This document shows, in pieces, positions 11,172 to 22,137 of a stretch of DNA of 64,000 nucleotides. The DNA lies in contig JAJEKV010000113.1 in assembly GCA_021234155.1 (NCBI GenBank), positions 1,488,001 to 1,552,000 on the forward strand, read 5' to 3'. A program made the translations under genes and the position numbers. Position 1 is the first letter of the stretch, and each line of letters opens with the position of its first letter. The notes under the pieces are model-generated. The model did not search any database. It had not been told where the DNA came from and saw only the letters and a list, made by a program, of their open reading frames with translations. The DNA is from Isoetes taiwanensis. Lineage: Eukaryota; Streptophyta; Lycopodiopsida; Isoetales; Isoetaceae.

Positions 11172-11743
11172 ACTGGAGTGCCATGCCTAGAGGGTAACTG
11201 AGCGTATAAGGGAAGTAGAGGCCTAGACACAAGTCCAGATCTAGTCCGAGGGCCATACCATCCAGAGGAAGCGCAAAAGCATCCCACAGCGGAAGGGAGG
11301 GCAGTACAAGAAACAGTTACAAGTGGCAGGAGGGGTCAGGAAAGCCAAGAGTGTCGAGTGCCGTGAAGCCCTAGTCCGAAGGGCTAATCATCTGACCACT
11401 GGCGGCAAGACACTTCCATTGCCTCCACCGCCTAAGCGCCAAAAGAAGAAGTATCGTTTCAAGGCTGGTACTGTAGCGTTAAGGGAGATCCAAAAATATC
11501 AGAAATCCACGGAACTCCTGATACGCAAACTGACCTTCTAGTGTTTGGTGCGGAGATCACCCAGAGTTCAAGATTGATCTACGCTTCTAGACGCATGCCA
11601 TCCTTGCTCTTGAAGAGGCTGCTGAAGACTATTTGGTTGCTCTTCTGGGTGACGCAAATCTTTGCGCTATTCACACCAAGAGAGTCACCATTATGCCTAA
11701 AGATTTGACACTAGCTCGACAGATCCACGGAGATCCGGTGTAA
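11172..11743 (+). pseudogene. Divergent histone H3-fold gene with long basic tail, broken
   Basis: The C-terminal part is clearly an H3 fold: [27 protein letters not shown], then [37 protein letters not shown] and a TAA stop at 11741. It differs from canonical H3 at many sites (KYQKSTE retained; LLGDAN instead of LFEDTN; end HGDPV instead of RGERA). The N-terminal tail is much longer than canonical H3 and unlike it, being basic with a PPPP stretch, as in many centromeric CENH3s. The frame contains five TAG codons (11188, 11224, 11242, 11539, 11588). The last two sit exactly at invariant Gln positions. Two one-base losses (near 11555 and 11565) are also needed. There are no introns. It is a pseudogene as written, or an error-laden copy of a real H3 variant. 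Confidence 0.8.
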
Positions 11744-12400
11744 ATTTTGAAAGTTCTTGTGAACAAAAATTGTTAAATATATAAATTTTTTGTACTTTTA
11801 TTATCATTATTAATATATGGTATTTACCGGGTGACCTCAAATATTTGGTACGCAACATGTATTTTATAAACATTATAAAAACTAGCAAAAAGCACACCAG
11901 ATAGTTTTTTATTTAGGCTTGGTGCCATTAGACTGCTATTGGTGGCTAATCTTTTGCCTTTATATTTCATTTGAAGAAGCATGGTTTTGTTGCATAGATA
12001 GATGATAGTGTTTAAAAGGAGCTAAGTCTAATCTGATTGAAGAAATGGCTTGATAAAACTGTGGAAGTAGAAAATTGCATTATTTTATGGCAAAAATTAC
12101 AATGTTATTTTAACATATTAGATTTTTTTCCTCCGGCATGAGGAACCAGTTCCTGGACTTGCTAGGAGTCTAGTGCCATACTGGATGATTTGCTGATTTT
12201 GAATTACTGTATTTCTATTGTATGTCCGTCGTTCAGTACGCAAGGTTGTGCTACAAAGGGTCTCAATCTCGAAGTTGTCGTCAAACGGCTTGTATTTGCA
12301 GGGTCTGGGGCATTATGACATAGATTGCATGTCAAGTCCAATAAAGATAATAGGTATACAATCTGAAAAAAAAAAAGAAGATATTTATAGGAATATAATT
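11744..12400. other. AT-rich DNA after the H3-like gene, nothing recognised
   Basis: No poly(A) tail or flanking repeat that would mark the H3-like sequence as a retrocopy is seen directly after its stop codon. No domain or paired splice sites are visible. Confidence 0.5.
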
Positions 12401-12479
12401 ATTAGTTGCATGTACGAATGCCAATATTTTTATTCATTATCTACTCTGCTCCTAAATTGTAGAGTTTGTTTAGGTGTTC

Positions 12480-13200
12480 CCTCCAAACTCTCTGATCTAT
12501 TATCCATATATTAATCTCGTTTTTTTCTTACACTTTCCAGAAATCACTTAGGTATATCTGGCCTACCTCTGTGTTTTTATATCTTTTGCCCTTATACATT
12601 CTTGATCATACCACTTCGAGCCTCCAAATCTTTTCTTATTTTCCTATCCTCTCCATATCCTTCCATATGTTTCATTGCATGCCTTAGTCAATATTTCATC
12701 CAGCTTCTTGCCCGTTTTATTGCACCCCATTTTGTTTTTGTCACCAGTCTGCCCACCTTTTCCCTAATTTTTTCCATTTTATTTAGATCTAATTTATACC
12801 TTATTTGATCATCTTCCTCTTCATGTATTATTCTGTGCGAGTTGGTTTTGATGGTGAACCTTATTAGCTTATCTGTCTTCCTTGTGCCTATCGGCCATTC
12901 CAGTAGTTTGATTTCTTTCATCCAATCAACTGATTTTGGATCTAGAAGTATGTAGTCTACCATACTCTTTCCTGCATATATTTGGCATGTGTATCCTCAT
13001 GATCCTCTCCATTTTCTTACTCCATATGCTAGTACCATCCTGCATCAGTGCATATGGCAATTAGCATTCTTCCATTGCTCCCTTGTTTTCTTATTATCTT
13101 TCAGGATTCTTTCCAATCCTCTATGTTCCCATGTTACGCGCCTTCCTCTAACTCTGTTGGTGTTACCAATTTGGCTCTCCTAGCAGTATTTCTTGTAGTA
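12480..13200 (-). mobile_element. Fragment of a second LINE family (endonuclease end / RT linker)
   Basis: On the minus strand the sequence reads VDYILLDPKSVDW then KLLEWPIGTRKTDKLI, followed by an acidic linker and a KWYD-like block. The LEWPIGxR segment matches the start of the LINE on the minus strand at 46.8-47.0 kb (TLEWPIGRRESHRP), so both belong to one family. That family is distinct from the plant LINE at 1-4799. The stretch from about 12970 to 13200 holds decayed endonuclease sequence in broken frames. No 3' end or RT catalytic part is retained here. Confidence 0.6.
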
Positions 13201-13429
13201 GAAACAATAGCCTCATGTGAGACAACTAGCTAATATATACAAATGATTTAACGAACTAGATCCTGACTAGAACCCACCATATAATAACTTGTTAAGTTTT
13301 CATAACAAACTCCACCAAATGAAGTGAGAACATGTCGTCCTTTTTCAAATAGTGGAGTGGTTATAATATTTATTTTCTCATCTCTTTTGCCGCTATTTTG
13401 AATTCTAACTTTGCAAGCTTCCTTAAAAA

Positions 13430-14041
13430 TCCATCCAAATCAAAGTAGATATCTCTAATGCTTCCACTATTGCTATCGCACTTACTATATGTTGAAAGAA
13501 GGGCTCAGGGTCCTTTGCAAGCAACTCTACAACATATAAACATTATATCAAAACTATAAATAAGTGAATATTAACAACAAATAATGATTGATCACATACA
13601 TGCAGTTCAATATCCAGATTGTAAGTCTGTAAGACCATAAGCTTTATTTGATATCATTACTTTCAAATTTGATAGATCAACAATGATAAACTTATAAATG
13701 ATATTGAAATAATATATTAATTTTTCATCCAAATCAAAGTAGATATCCATCCAAATCAAAGTAGATATCTCTAATGCTTCCACCATTGCTATCGCACTTA
13801 CTATATGTTGAAAGAAGGGCTCAGGGTCCTTTGCAAGCACCTCTACAACATATAAACATTATATCAAAACTATAAATAAGTGAATATTAACAACAAATAA
13901 TGATTGATCACATACATGCAGTTCAATATCCAGATTGTAAGTCTGTAAGACCATAAGCTTTATTTGATATCATTACTTTCAAATTTGATAGATCAACAAT
14001 GATAAACTTATAAATGATATTGAAATAATATATTAATTTTT
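13430..14041. repeat. Tandem duplication, unit 316 bp, two copies
   Basis: The stretch starting ATCCATCCAAATCAAAG near 13430 recurs with a shift of 316 bases (13441 matches 13757) and runs to about 14041. Only a few substitutions separate the copies. The junction near 13728-13760 carries a further partial copy of the first 20 or so bases. The content is AT-rich and non-coding. The high identity points to a recent duplication or an assembly duplication. Confidence 0.9.
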
Positions 14042-16110
14042 CTGGCAAACGTCATTCATTTGAATAATAAATAAGATAACTATATAAAAAATTTAAAAAC
14101 AAAAATAGTATCAATCGAAGAAAAAATAAGTATGGCATTTTAAGCTAAGGCCAATGACTTTTTTTTTGTCATAACTTTTTTTTGAAAGGCTCCGACGTGT
14201 GAAAACATGAAGAATCATGAAACTTCAAAGTTGTACTTGATAATTCTACAAATTTTGAAAATTTTAATAAATGTTTTTCATAAATAACAATATGAATATA
14301 AAGTATATTTGACATAGAACTAAGTTGTAGATTTTAAATTACCGATTAGAGTTAGGCCCAACTGAATTTGCCATTTCTTTATTTGGATATAATCATCAAA
14401 ATATATTGAGAAATATATTGTTCTTCCAGTGGCGACAAAACTTGGCAGATACAAAAGTTTTATGAGATAGGCTACGTCCATACATAAAATCAACATATGC
14501 CAATCTTATACGCTTTTATAATTTGTGGAAGGCCATCCTTTCGGAAGGGCTAACTAAAACCTCATTGAGCATCGTGCCCAAGATGATTCATCCAAAATCG
14601 CTTTGCATATTTTAGGTTAGGCCAAAAAAGGGTCTATGGCTAAAGTACGCCCAAGACGGCCCATCCAAAATGGGCTTTAAGGTTGGGCCAAATGGATTTA
14701 TCTATCTTCAGGGCATGGTTTGCAATCTATAAAGATGCTCTGGAAAGAACTACAAGAGTCATTCAGTTTTGATACAGAGCTCGTAGTTGGAAGGCACATC
14801 ATCTGTTCATTTCATATGAGCAATAGGTTCTTTCAAAATAGGCACTGTAGTATTAGTAATATATGTAGTTGCTATTTTATCTTTATGTCAAGTTGTCGTT
14901 CTCACCTCATGCCCCTCGCTTCCCTAGCTTAATCCTTCTCCCCACCACAATAACGATTGAAGCCGTGTCAATGGTTGACATTAAATTTACTCTCAATGAT
15001 CATCCCTACTATTGGCATGGGGACTTCATTAAAAAGGATATTTGAGAGTACACTATTAATACATGGCTTCTTCACATACATTAATGTTTGGGCTGCAGGG
15101 AAGGCATCTCGTCTCCGTTGACTATCCTTACATTTCAAATGCCCACTTCATGTATTTGATGATTTCAAGAAGCCTATGCTCTTAGACTTGAAAGGCTTTG
15201 ACATGATATAGAACAATTATAATCGAGATATAACTTTTTAATATATGGTCAATAACAATGATGATAAAGATTTGATAAATTATAATTAAACAACAGTCCA
15301 TGCTGTTGATAAAAGTCAACTTAAAATAGTAATCTAATAATAAGAAATTGGAAATTTACAAAAAAACAAACATAAGAAAATAAAATGTATAGGCACCACT
15401 TGTATATGATATAGATAAATTTGTGAAATATAATGTGATACATAAATTGATAGTTTTTTTTTTTTTTTATAATGTTTATCATGTTAAAATAAAAACACAA
15501 GTAACTTATTAGATCCATCTACTATATTAAGTAGTTGCATACACTAATTGTGTTCTAATGTAAGCATATATGTTTAAAATAGAGTCTTTTATATATGTTT
15601 AAAGACTTTATTTTTAAGACCTCTTATAAAACATAAGCTTTTTAAATCAAAATAAATATTTCTAAATTTTTTATTTGACAATATTAAATATGTAAATCGT
15701 TTTTAACAGCATTTAAAATTTAAAGCAACCAAGACTGCCACGAACGTTTCTATTTTCCAAAAATCATCATGAGGGAATTGTGTGTTAATTCAAAAACAGT
15801 AAGAAAGAAGACCGAAAAATCTCCCCAAATCCCCTCCAGTTCCAAGATTCTTTGATTAAAAGCAATGTATTTTGTGAAGATGGAATATTTCTCCTCTAGA
15901 TCGTTTAGTTTACGCAACCTATTTTATAGTTAGATTTATGCAATGATGATTTAGGAAATGGAAATGAAGGCAAACAATATTCTTTGTTTGATTGAAGAAA
16001 TGGAATTTATGAATCACACTTATCTAAATATTGCAAAGGCCATCAAAGAACGGAAACACATATTGAAAAATCACTAACGATAGTTAAGTAGTATGTAAAA
16101 TGTTAAATGG
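14042..16110. other. AT-rich DNA, no gene
   Basis: Long A/T runs and only short open frames occur here. Two diverged copies of a block containing GCCCAAGA and CATCCAAAAT lie near 14575-14700. Nothing else is supported. Confidence 0.6.
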
Positions 16111-16116
16111 AAATTA

Positions 16117-17940
16117 TGGGCCCTGATATTTTGCCAAAAGCAGGGGGTTACCACTAGCTTCTCGACCAGGAAATAGGGCCGCGTTTCGCGCGATAACAAC
16201 CGAGTCACCCATTTTTGCACTTCTACATACTAGTTGTTATAAAATAAGTTGCTAGATAGTCTAGAATTGACCCAAACATGCATTTTAGTGTCTTACAACT
16301 CCTGGAAATGTTAAGTTTTGGTACAAATCGACCCACTCCAGTCTTACTGCGCAAACGAACCCTGCGTCGCGAATGCAGATGCATTTCGCGCGGTAACACC
16401 CGAGTCGATCAGAGCCACATGGCAGGTGACATCAACCGTAACCTATAAATGGCCCAACCCTAACCCTAAGCCATTTTTCCGGCTCCAACAGTCTGGGAAC
16501 CCTATTCGCGCTCGAAACTCCGTTTTTGAGAACCGTCTCCTGTGGCACAACATAGCACAACAACCCCCAGAGCGTGAGCACATCAGTAGGAGTGGGAGCT
16601 ACTTCGACCACCTTGGAAGCCATGGAGACACTAGGAGCAGGAGGGAGTTTCTCAGGAGCAGGTAGAGTCCTTTATAGATCATCTGGGAGTTAGGATTACA
16701 GATGAGTTAGCATTTCGTATCTCTAGTAGAGCCATTCTAGAACCCTCAGTCTAGATCTTGAACCCTTATCATTGAACCCTAACTGTAAGTTAGATGCATG
16801 TGATTAGGTTTAGATATTATTCTCATTATGTATCATGTTATGTGGATATGTGATGTTGGTTGATCATGTTTGCTCCTCTTGTACTGGGAATGGGGGTAGA
16901 GACCTAGTAGCCATTATTTAGATGATGGTCCTAGTTTAGACCCCTTAGTTCCTATTATATGCGGCCTGTGCATAGGAACCCACCCGGCTACGGTGGCTAT
17001 GATATGACTTAGCACCATACAACGGGGCTAGTGGCAAAGAGGAGGGAGGTCCCTACTGAGCGCGGCTAATGGGGACCCATAGCGGGCTAGGCCTATAGCC
17101 GGTCACTTAGAGTGGGCTGGGTATGAGTCCGACACCTCCTGGGGCAATGGTGTCGTCCTGCCTCTCAAGAGTTGCAGGTGTCGGCCTGGCTTTTGTTTTA
17201 AGGGGTTAAGTCGGGGTAGAATCGTGTGTCACCACGATTCTCTAGCCATTCGTGGAGCCATTAGACCTCAGGAAGGGAGATGCAACCTTTCCTGCCTCAT
17301 TGGACCGGGGAGATGCAACCCGGAGTAGTCTCGATGGGTGATGTCATGAGATTGCGCATCCGGCAGGCTATAATCATGCCAGAGCCTGATGTAGCCCATC
17401 TGCAAAGTATGCACAGGAGGGGCGGATGGAGTGGTCAACCCTAACCATTATCTATAGCCAGCCCCGCCATTGTTATATCCCGGTCTGCTCTATGTTGTAA
17501 TAACCCAGCCGTCAGTCTACTTCTCCACGGGTCTGAGCCTGGGTAGGAGCTATTATGTTTATGGTGTATTGATATCTCTGTTGTATCTATGGATTTACGG
17601 ATGTGCTACCCTTCGAGGTAGCTAGATGTATTGTTATTGTTAGTGCTGACATTGTTTATGCTTCCGCTGTTATAGAGCCCATAGGGGAGGGGCGTCAAGG
17701 CACCTTCGTGTCCCCTTCCCGCACTAAGGATACTTTAGAGTGCGGAATAGACGGAGGGCCCATGCGGCCAGAGGGTTGGATGGGGGATTTCCTACGAAGT
17801 GTACAGCCGAGTGCCATATATTTAGTAGGGAACATCACAAACAAACACAACACAATGATCATAGACGACAACACCTACAAGTGCTATCATAACTCGGACA
17901 ACACAATCATTGCAAAGAGTTATTGACCAGAAGTGAAACA
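16117..17940. mobile_element. LTR-like, GC-richer region with TATA motif (boundaries uncertain)
   Basis: Base composition rises sharply compared with the flanks. A TATA-like CTATAAATGG at about 16440 is followed by a coding-poor leader, and the stretch up to about 17.9 kb has no credible gene. This resembles a long plant LTR or a solo LTR, but I could not identify matching TG/CA ends, a duplication or a second copy in the window. The integrase-like scrap near 18.19 kb could be part of the same element. It is annotated only as a candidate. Confidence 0.3.
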
Positions 17941-18189
17941 GATAAGTGGTTGTCTTACAACCTCGTTCCGGTGTTGGCGGAATCCCTGTTTTCCATTCTT
18001 GTGGTCGATGTGATAAGTAATTATTCAAACCTCAAGCAGGTTGATTCGGAGAGCAGCGCGATCATGAGGGCTATGGACGAGAAATATTATGGTGATCAAG
18101 ATCAGTGACCTCTGGTTTCAGATAGCAAAATTCTGCAAAGTTTTGAAAAAATGTGAACAATTGTATTATATTCTGTAATGAAAATACTT

Positions 18190-18720
18190 GTATATTGACT
18201 TCGTAGGGCCTTTCTCGACTCATGTCGAGAAAGGCATTACTTGTCCAAATGATGAGACTGTTTGTATGCTTTTGTGTGTGATTGGATGCACCTATATGGA
18301 ATGAATGCTTTCCAATTTATTTTGAATCTTGCATCATTTTCTTCGTTACTCATGACTAATGGCACCGCAATTGTTAATCATAGACTCTCTTTGTTCTAGG
18401 TGGCTCGAGACATGACACAGATCCCGCTCAGGCTACACTCGTACCAGGGCTTTGGGATAAGCTTGCTCGTGATTGCAGACACTATGGGACCTCAAGGATG
18501 AAAAGATGCAAGACGAGGGTGGAGAAATTAGTTGGACAGGCCAACGGGTGGCTCATAAGGCACCTCCTTGTGAGGCATTTCACGTTATTCAGGTTGCCCC
18601 CAGAGCTTATAGAAGAAAAGAAGAACCCCCACAGGTTCTTCCTGTAAGGTGGACTACCTACCATGATGATGTAACTGTAGTGACAACAAGACCGCCATGG
18701 TCTCTTCGTCCGATGTAAAA
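18190..18720 (+). pseudogene. Degraded coding-like stretch, possibly retroelement pol or captured gene
   Basis: A + strand frame near 18196 reads IDFVGPFSTHVEKGITC, reminiscent of the start of a gypsy integrase core. A later frame (about 18410-18640) reads DKLARDCRHYGTSR, then TRVEKLVGQANGWLIRH and LPPELIEEKKNPHRFFL, which looks protein-like but unfamiliar. The two are in different frames. There is no complete gene. Confidence 0.3.
18208..18235. other. Perfect 12-bp inverted repeat with 4-base loop
   Basis: GCCTTTCTCGAC at 18208-18219 is followed by TCAT and then by its exact complement GTCGAGAAAGGC at 18224-18235. It would form a stable hairpin in DNA or RNA. It lies inside the degraded pol-like frame, so it may be fortuitous. 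Confidence 0.85.
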
Positions 18721-19437
18721 TACGTTGTAACTATCTCATTTATTAATAAAAATGCTTTTTGAACTATAACTTTGTTTTAAACGTGTAATGAAATTCCTTT
18801 GAGTTGTATTCTTGGTGTTCTCGACTCGTGATCCGAGAAAACAGAGGGAAAAATATAGGATGCTTGGACCCACCCTAACACAGAAGTACTCAAATTTTGG
18901 ATAGTTATAGAGGCCAAAAACTTTTCCCATGTCCTTTTTGTATAAAATAATAGGGTTCCAAAAAAAAATGGAAATCGCATGTGACCCACTTTAATTAAAT
19001 GCGACTTTAACCGGATCTTAAAATTGTGGCACCCATCCTAAACAAAGAGTGGAAGAGCTTAGATTCCAATCATCCAACTTGTTATGGCTGCAAAACCCCA
19101 ATCTCGCAATCTGACACAAATTCTGCAGCACGTGGATAAATTCAGCTCATGCTATCTACAACTGACGAAAATTCAAGCAACTGCACGAAGATTTTAATAG
19201 GAAAGTGCCATCAGATCATTAGCAAAGCAAATCAAAAATTTATATCCCGATGCTCTAATACAGCTACCTTAACTGCTACAGACGCTTCGCTCCAAATAAA
19301 AACCAAAACAGTAAATGATGCTTGCGGCTGCGACCTCCTACAATTTTGCCACGTGTGGAACCTTCAGGCTTCTCACAAAATATCTAGTTATGTCCACTGC
19401 AAATTGGCCCATTGCATCCAATGGCCAAGGCAGTTTT

Positions 19438-19490
19438 CAAAAAAGAAAAAGAAAAAAAAAAGAAAAAGCAAATAAAAAAACAGGCCAAGA
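19438..19490 (+). repeat. A-rich low-complexity tract
   Basis: A broken A-rich run interrupted by G and C is present. It could be the decayed tail of a retroposed sequence, but no body or target duplication is recognisable. Confidence 0.6.
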
Positions 19491-20100
19491 AGAGCTATTG
19501 GGTAAACCTACTATCTTAGGATCAAGTAATATACATTACTTTTTTTATTGGAAGTATATGGTTGATGCTTGGGCTAGTGCATAGACATATGTACATTGGG
19601 GATAAGATAACTCTTCCTTTTTGGGAATGGGGGATACGTATCGAGAAGGATGGAATGAGGCTGAAAGAAAATGGGAGAGCTTGAATTATGGGCTAGGTTG
19701 ATGGGCAAAATTGAGGTTGGAAAATTTTGAGATTAGGGCACGTTCCCATGGACGCAGATCCGACTTCAAATTTTGATGCTCAAGTCAAAGCCAAAGTATT
19801 CCAGTGCAACGACTCTAGATGCAACTTCAAAGGCAACTTCAAGCTTTCCAGAAATCAGAAATCAGATGAGATTTTTGGGAACTCCAATATGCTACCCCTA
19901 TCCAAGTCCGGTCACTAGGGGACCAGTTGAAGTCGGGTTACAACGTACCCTTAGATTTAAGGGAGAATGTATATCTACGTGGCAGCATGACGTGTCATTC
20001 CTTGCATCTATGATGCGTCGTGAAGGCGCTCTGATGGAAATTAAGGACGCGCTTCGCACTTTTGCATCTAAATCGTCCATATTCATACTGATCGAAGGCA

Positions 20101-21143
20101 ATGTGCAGCGGTAATTCCTTTGCTTGATCTGTTTGTTAAAACTCTCAATTTTAGGTTTCAGGTTGTAAACCCTATATTGCTTTCCTTTCACAGGTCCGGA
20201 GCCTCACCATGTTGCTCTGCCAGTAAAACCTATTCTGAGAACCCGAGATTCCAAACCGTGGCTTTTCAGATTTGAGGATGTGAAGGCTTCCACCAATGGT
20301 TTTTCTTCCGACGCGTTAATCTGCAAATCTAGTCCAGTTTCTATATACAAGGCTGTTCTTGGCGATGAAAGGCAAGTAACTGTAAAAAGGGCTTTGTCAG
20401 GGCCTAGGTATTACAATGGTCAAGTTGTTCTAAGTAATGAGTTAGAGATTCTATCCAAGGTTCATGGTGATCACTTGTTAAATTTAGTAGGACACAGTGC
20501 AGACTCAGATGAGAGGATCCTAGTTATGGAAGCAACTGCATATGGCACCTTGGATAATGTTTTACACAATAGCAAGCCTATTGGTTGGCCATTAAGAGTG
20601 CATTTAGCATTCCAAATAGCTAGTGCCATAAATGCTAACCATGTTGTTTATCCTCCCCTAATTCATAGAGATATCAAATCTTCACACATATGGGTTAATG
20701 AAGATTGGAGTGTAAAAATTGGAGGGTTTGGTATAGCCCGCCGTGTTTGCATATCAGATTCCCTTCCACCTCCATTGCTAGCAAGTATAGCTGCATTGGA
20801 TCCTACCATTCCAACTGATGGTCACATTTGTACAAAGACAGATGTCTTCTGTTTTGGAGCATTGCTGCTGGAAATAATTAGCAGTCAGAAACCATTCGAT
20901 GTTTCTCGCATGCCTGGTAACATCATTGATTGGGCTTTGCCACTTATTAAAAAGGACAGAGTGTTTGCTTTATGTGATAGAAGGTTGCAACTCCCTTTTA
21001 AAAAATTACATGAAGTGAAACGTCTTGCAGATATTGCTGTCTTCTGCTTGAATCCTAAAAGTTCTGAGCGGCCATCTATGGGTGATGTTGTAAGTCAATT
21101 AAGGATAATCAGATCAAAATTTGCTGAAGGGACAAAACCATAG
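20101..21143 (+). CDS. Receptor-like-kinase-family protein, probable pseudokinase (two exons)
   Basis: This is the one long intact non-transposon frame. A possible first exon at 20101-20110 (M-C-S-G) ends at a GTAATT donor. Exon 2 starts after TTTCACAG near 20194 and runs unbroken to a TAG at 21141-21143. It encodes PEPHHVALPVKP, KPWLFRFEDVKASTNGF and then a kinase fold. Features kept are the VTVK lysine, the helix-C Glu (NELEIL), HRD in LIHRDIKSSHI, the RPSM C-lobe motif and an FGALLLEI-type helix. Features lost are the glycine-rich loop (CKSSPVSIYK), the catalytic-loop Asn (His instead) and the DFG aspartate (GGFG). Family context suggests the RLK/Pelle group, without a transmembrane segment, so a cytoplasmic protein. 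Loss of metal-binding residues predicts poor or no catalysis. No poly(A) or TE boundary is seen; it may be a true gene or a partial copy whose N-terminal exons are missing. Confidence 0.7.
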
Positions 21144-22128
21144 GCTTTAAGAATAAATTGTTGCCTTGCTGCAATGGCCATACATGCACAGACTATATGG
21201 GCATTATATGAACAAAATTGACAGGTAAATTTAACAAATTGACAGCTACCTTCCCGTATACTTCACAAATGAAATAAACTTGTTAACTATTAATTTGGGA
21301 TCATTAGATAATGCTGAAAACATGTCGCATTTGAAATAAGATGCTAAAAGATACCAGCTATAGGACGTCGATATCCATATGTCAAGTTCTTCATTCAAGT
21401 GGAATGATTGTACATCTCAATTTTTCTTGTATTTTAATATTCACATCTAAGTGCTTTCTTCGTTCTAGTCATTAAGCTAGGATGGCGCTGTCACCTGTAA
21501 GCAATTCCAATTCATGAAGTAAGTTGGATGGTTGATAACAACACTAGTATGGGAAAGTTACACACATCTAGATTCGTCTTAATCTAGACAAGATACTATT
21601 GACAAACATATAATGGGACAAATTAGAAAGAAAACATGTGGCAATAAAATGCTAAAAGGTACCAGCTACACAACAACATTATCTTTTTGCTTTAATTGAA
21701 TGATTAAGTTCATAGTCATTATAGAACTTCAACTAGGATGGCATTCCCAAGCAATTCATTCAATTCAACAGTAACATGTAAGCAGCATATGTCGTTTGCT
21801 TTTAAAGAATGTGGAATGTACTATGATTAGAATTAGAAAAGACAAATAACATTTATGTAAAACTAACAAACATAATCTACTCATAAACTGTTGACAGAGT
21901 TTAGTTAGCATGGGTGTCATCAATGCAATGCTAATGTTGATTCAATATAGATGGTCTAGATTTGTTGCCCCGCGTTGTCGCGGTTTATTGAATATGGGTG
22001 TCATAAATGCGAATCAATGTAGTTTACATACGCATATGTAACATTTTAAGTGCTTATCGTATTGGATTGTATGTACAATATGTACGCAATGATTATATGC
22101 ATGCGGTCATCATCGATACAATACAATA
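21144..22128. other. Intergenic DNA downstream of the kinase-like gene
   Basis: AT-rich DNA with several short open frames and no recognised domain. It probably includes the 3' UTR of the kinase-like gene. Nothing else is supported. Confidence 0.5.
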
Positions 22129-22137
22129 CGTAAAATA
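22129..22137. other. Left 9-bp target-site duplication of the MULE
   Basis: CGTAAAATA is identical to 24632-24640 and directly abuts the left inverted repeat. Confidence 0.82.

Noticed and set aside
11172-11743. Non-standard genetic code (TAG = Gln) for the whole organism
   Set aside because: The kinase-like ORF ends at TAG, the H3-like frame also needs two base losses, and nearby gene remnants decay through TAA and TGA as well.
16450-16470. Telomere-like CCCTAACCCTAA
   Set aside because: Only two units; too short for a telomeric or interstitial tract.
19149-20114. Additional N-terminal exons of the kinase-like gene
   Set aside because: Open frames there (for example 19773-20114) do not join in frame with the kinase exon and show no recognisable domain; only the short exon at 20101-20110 fits.
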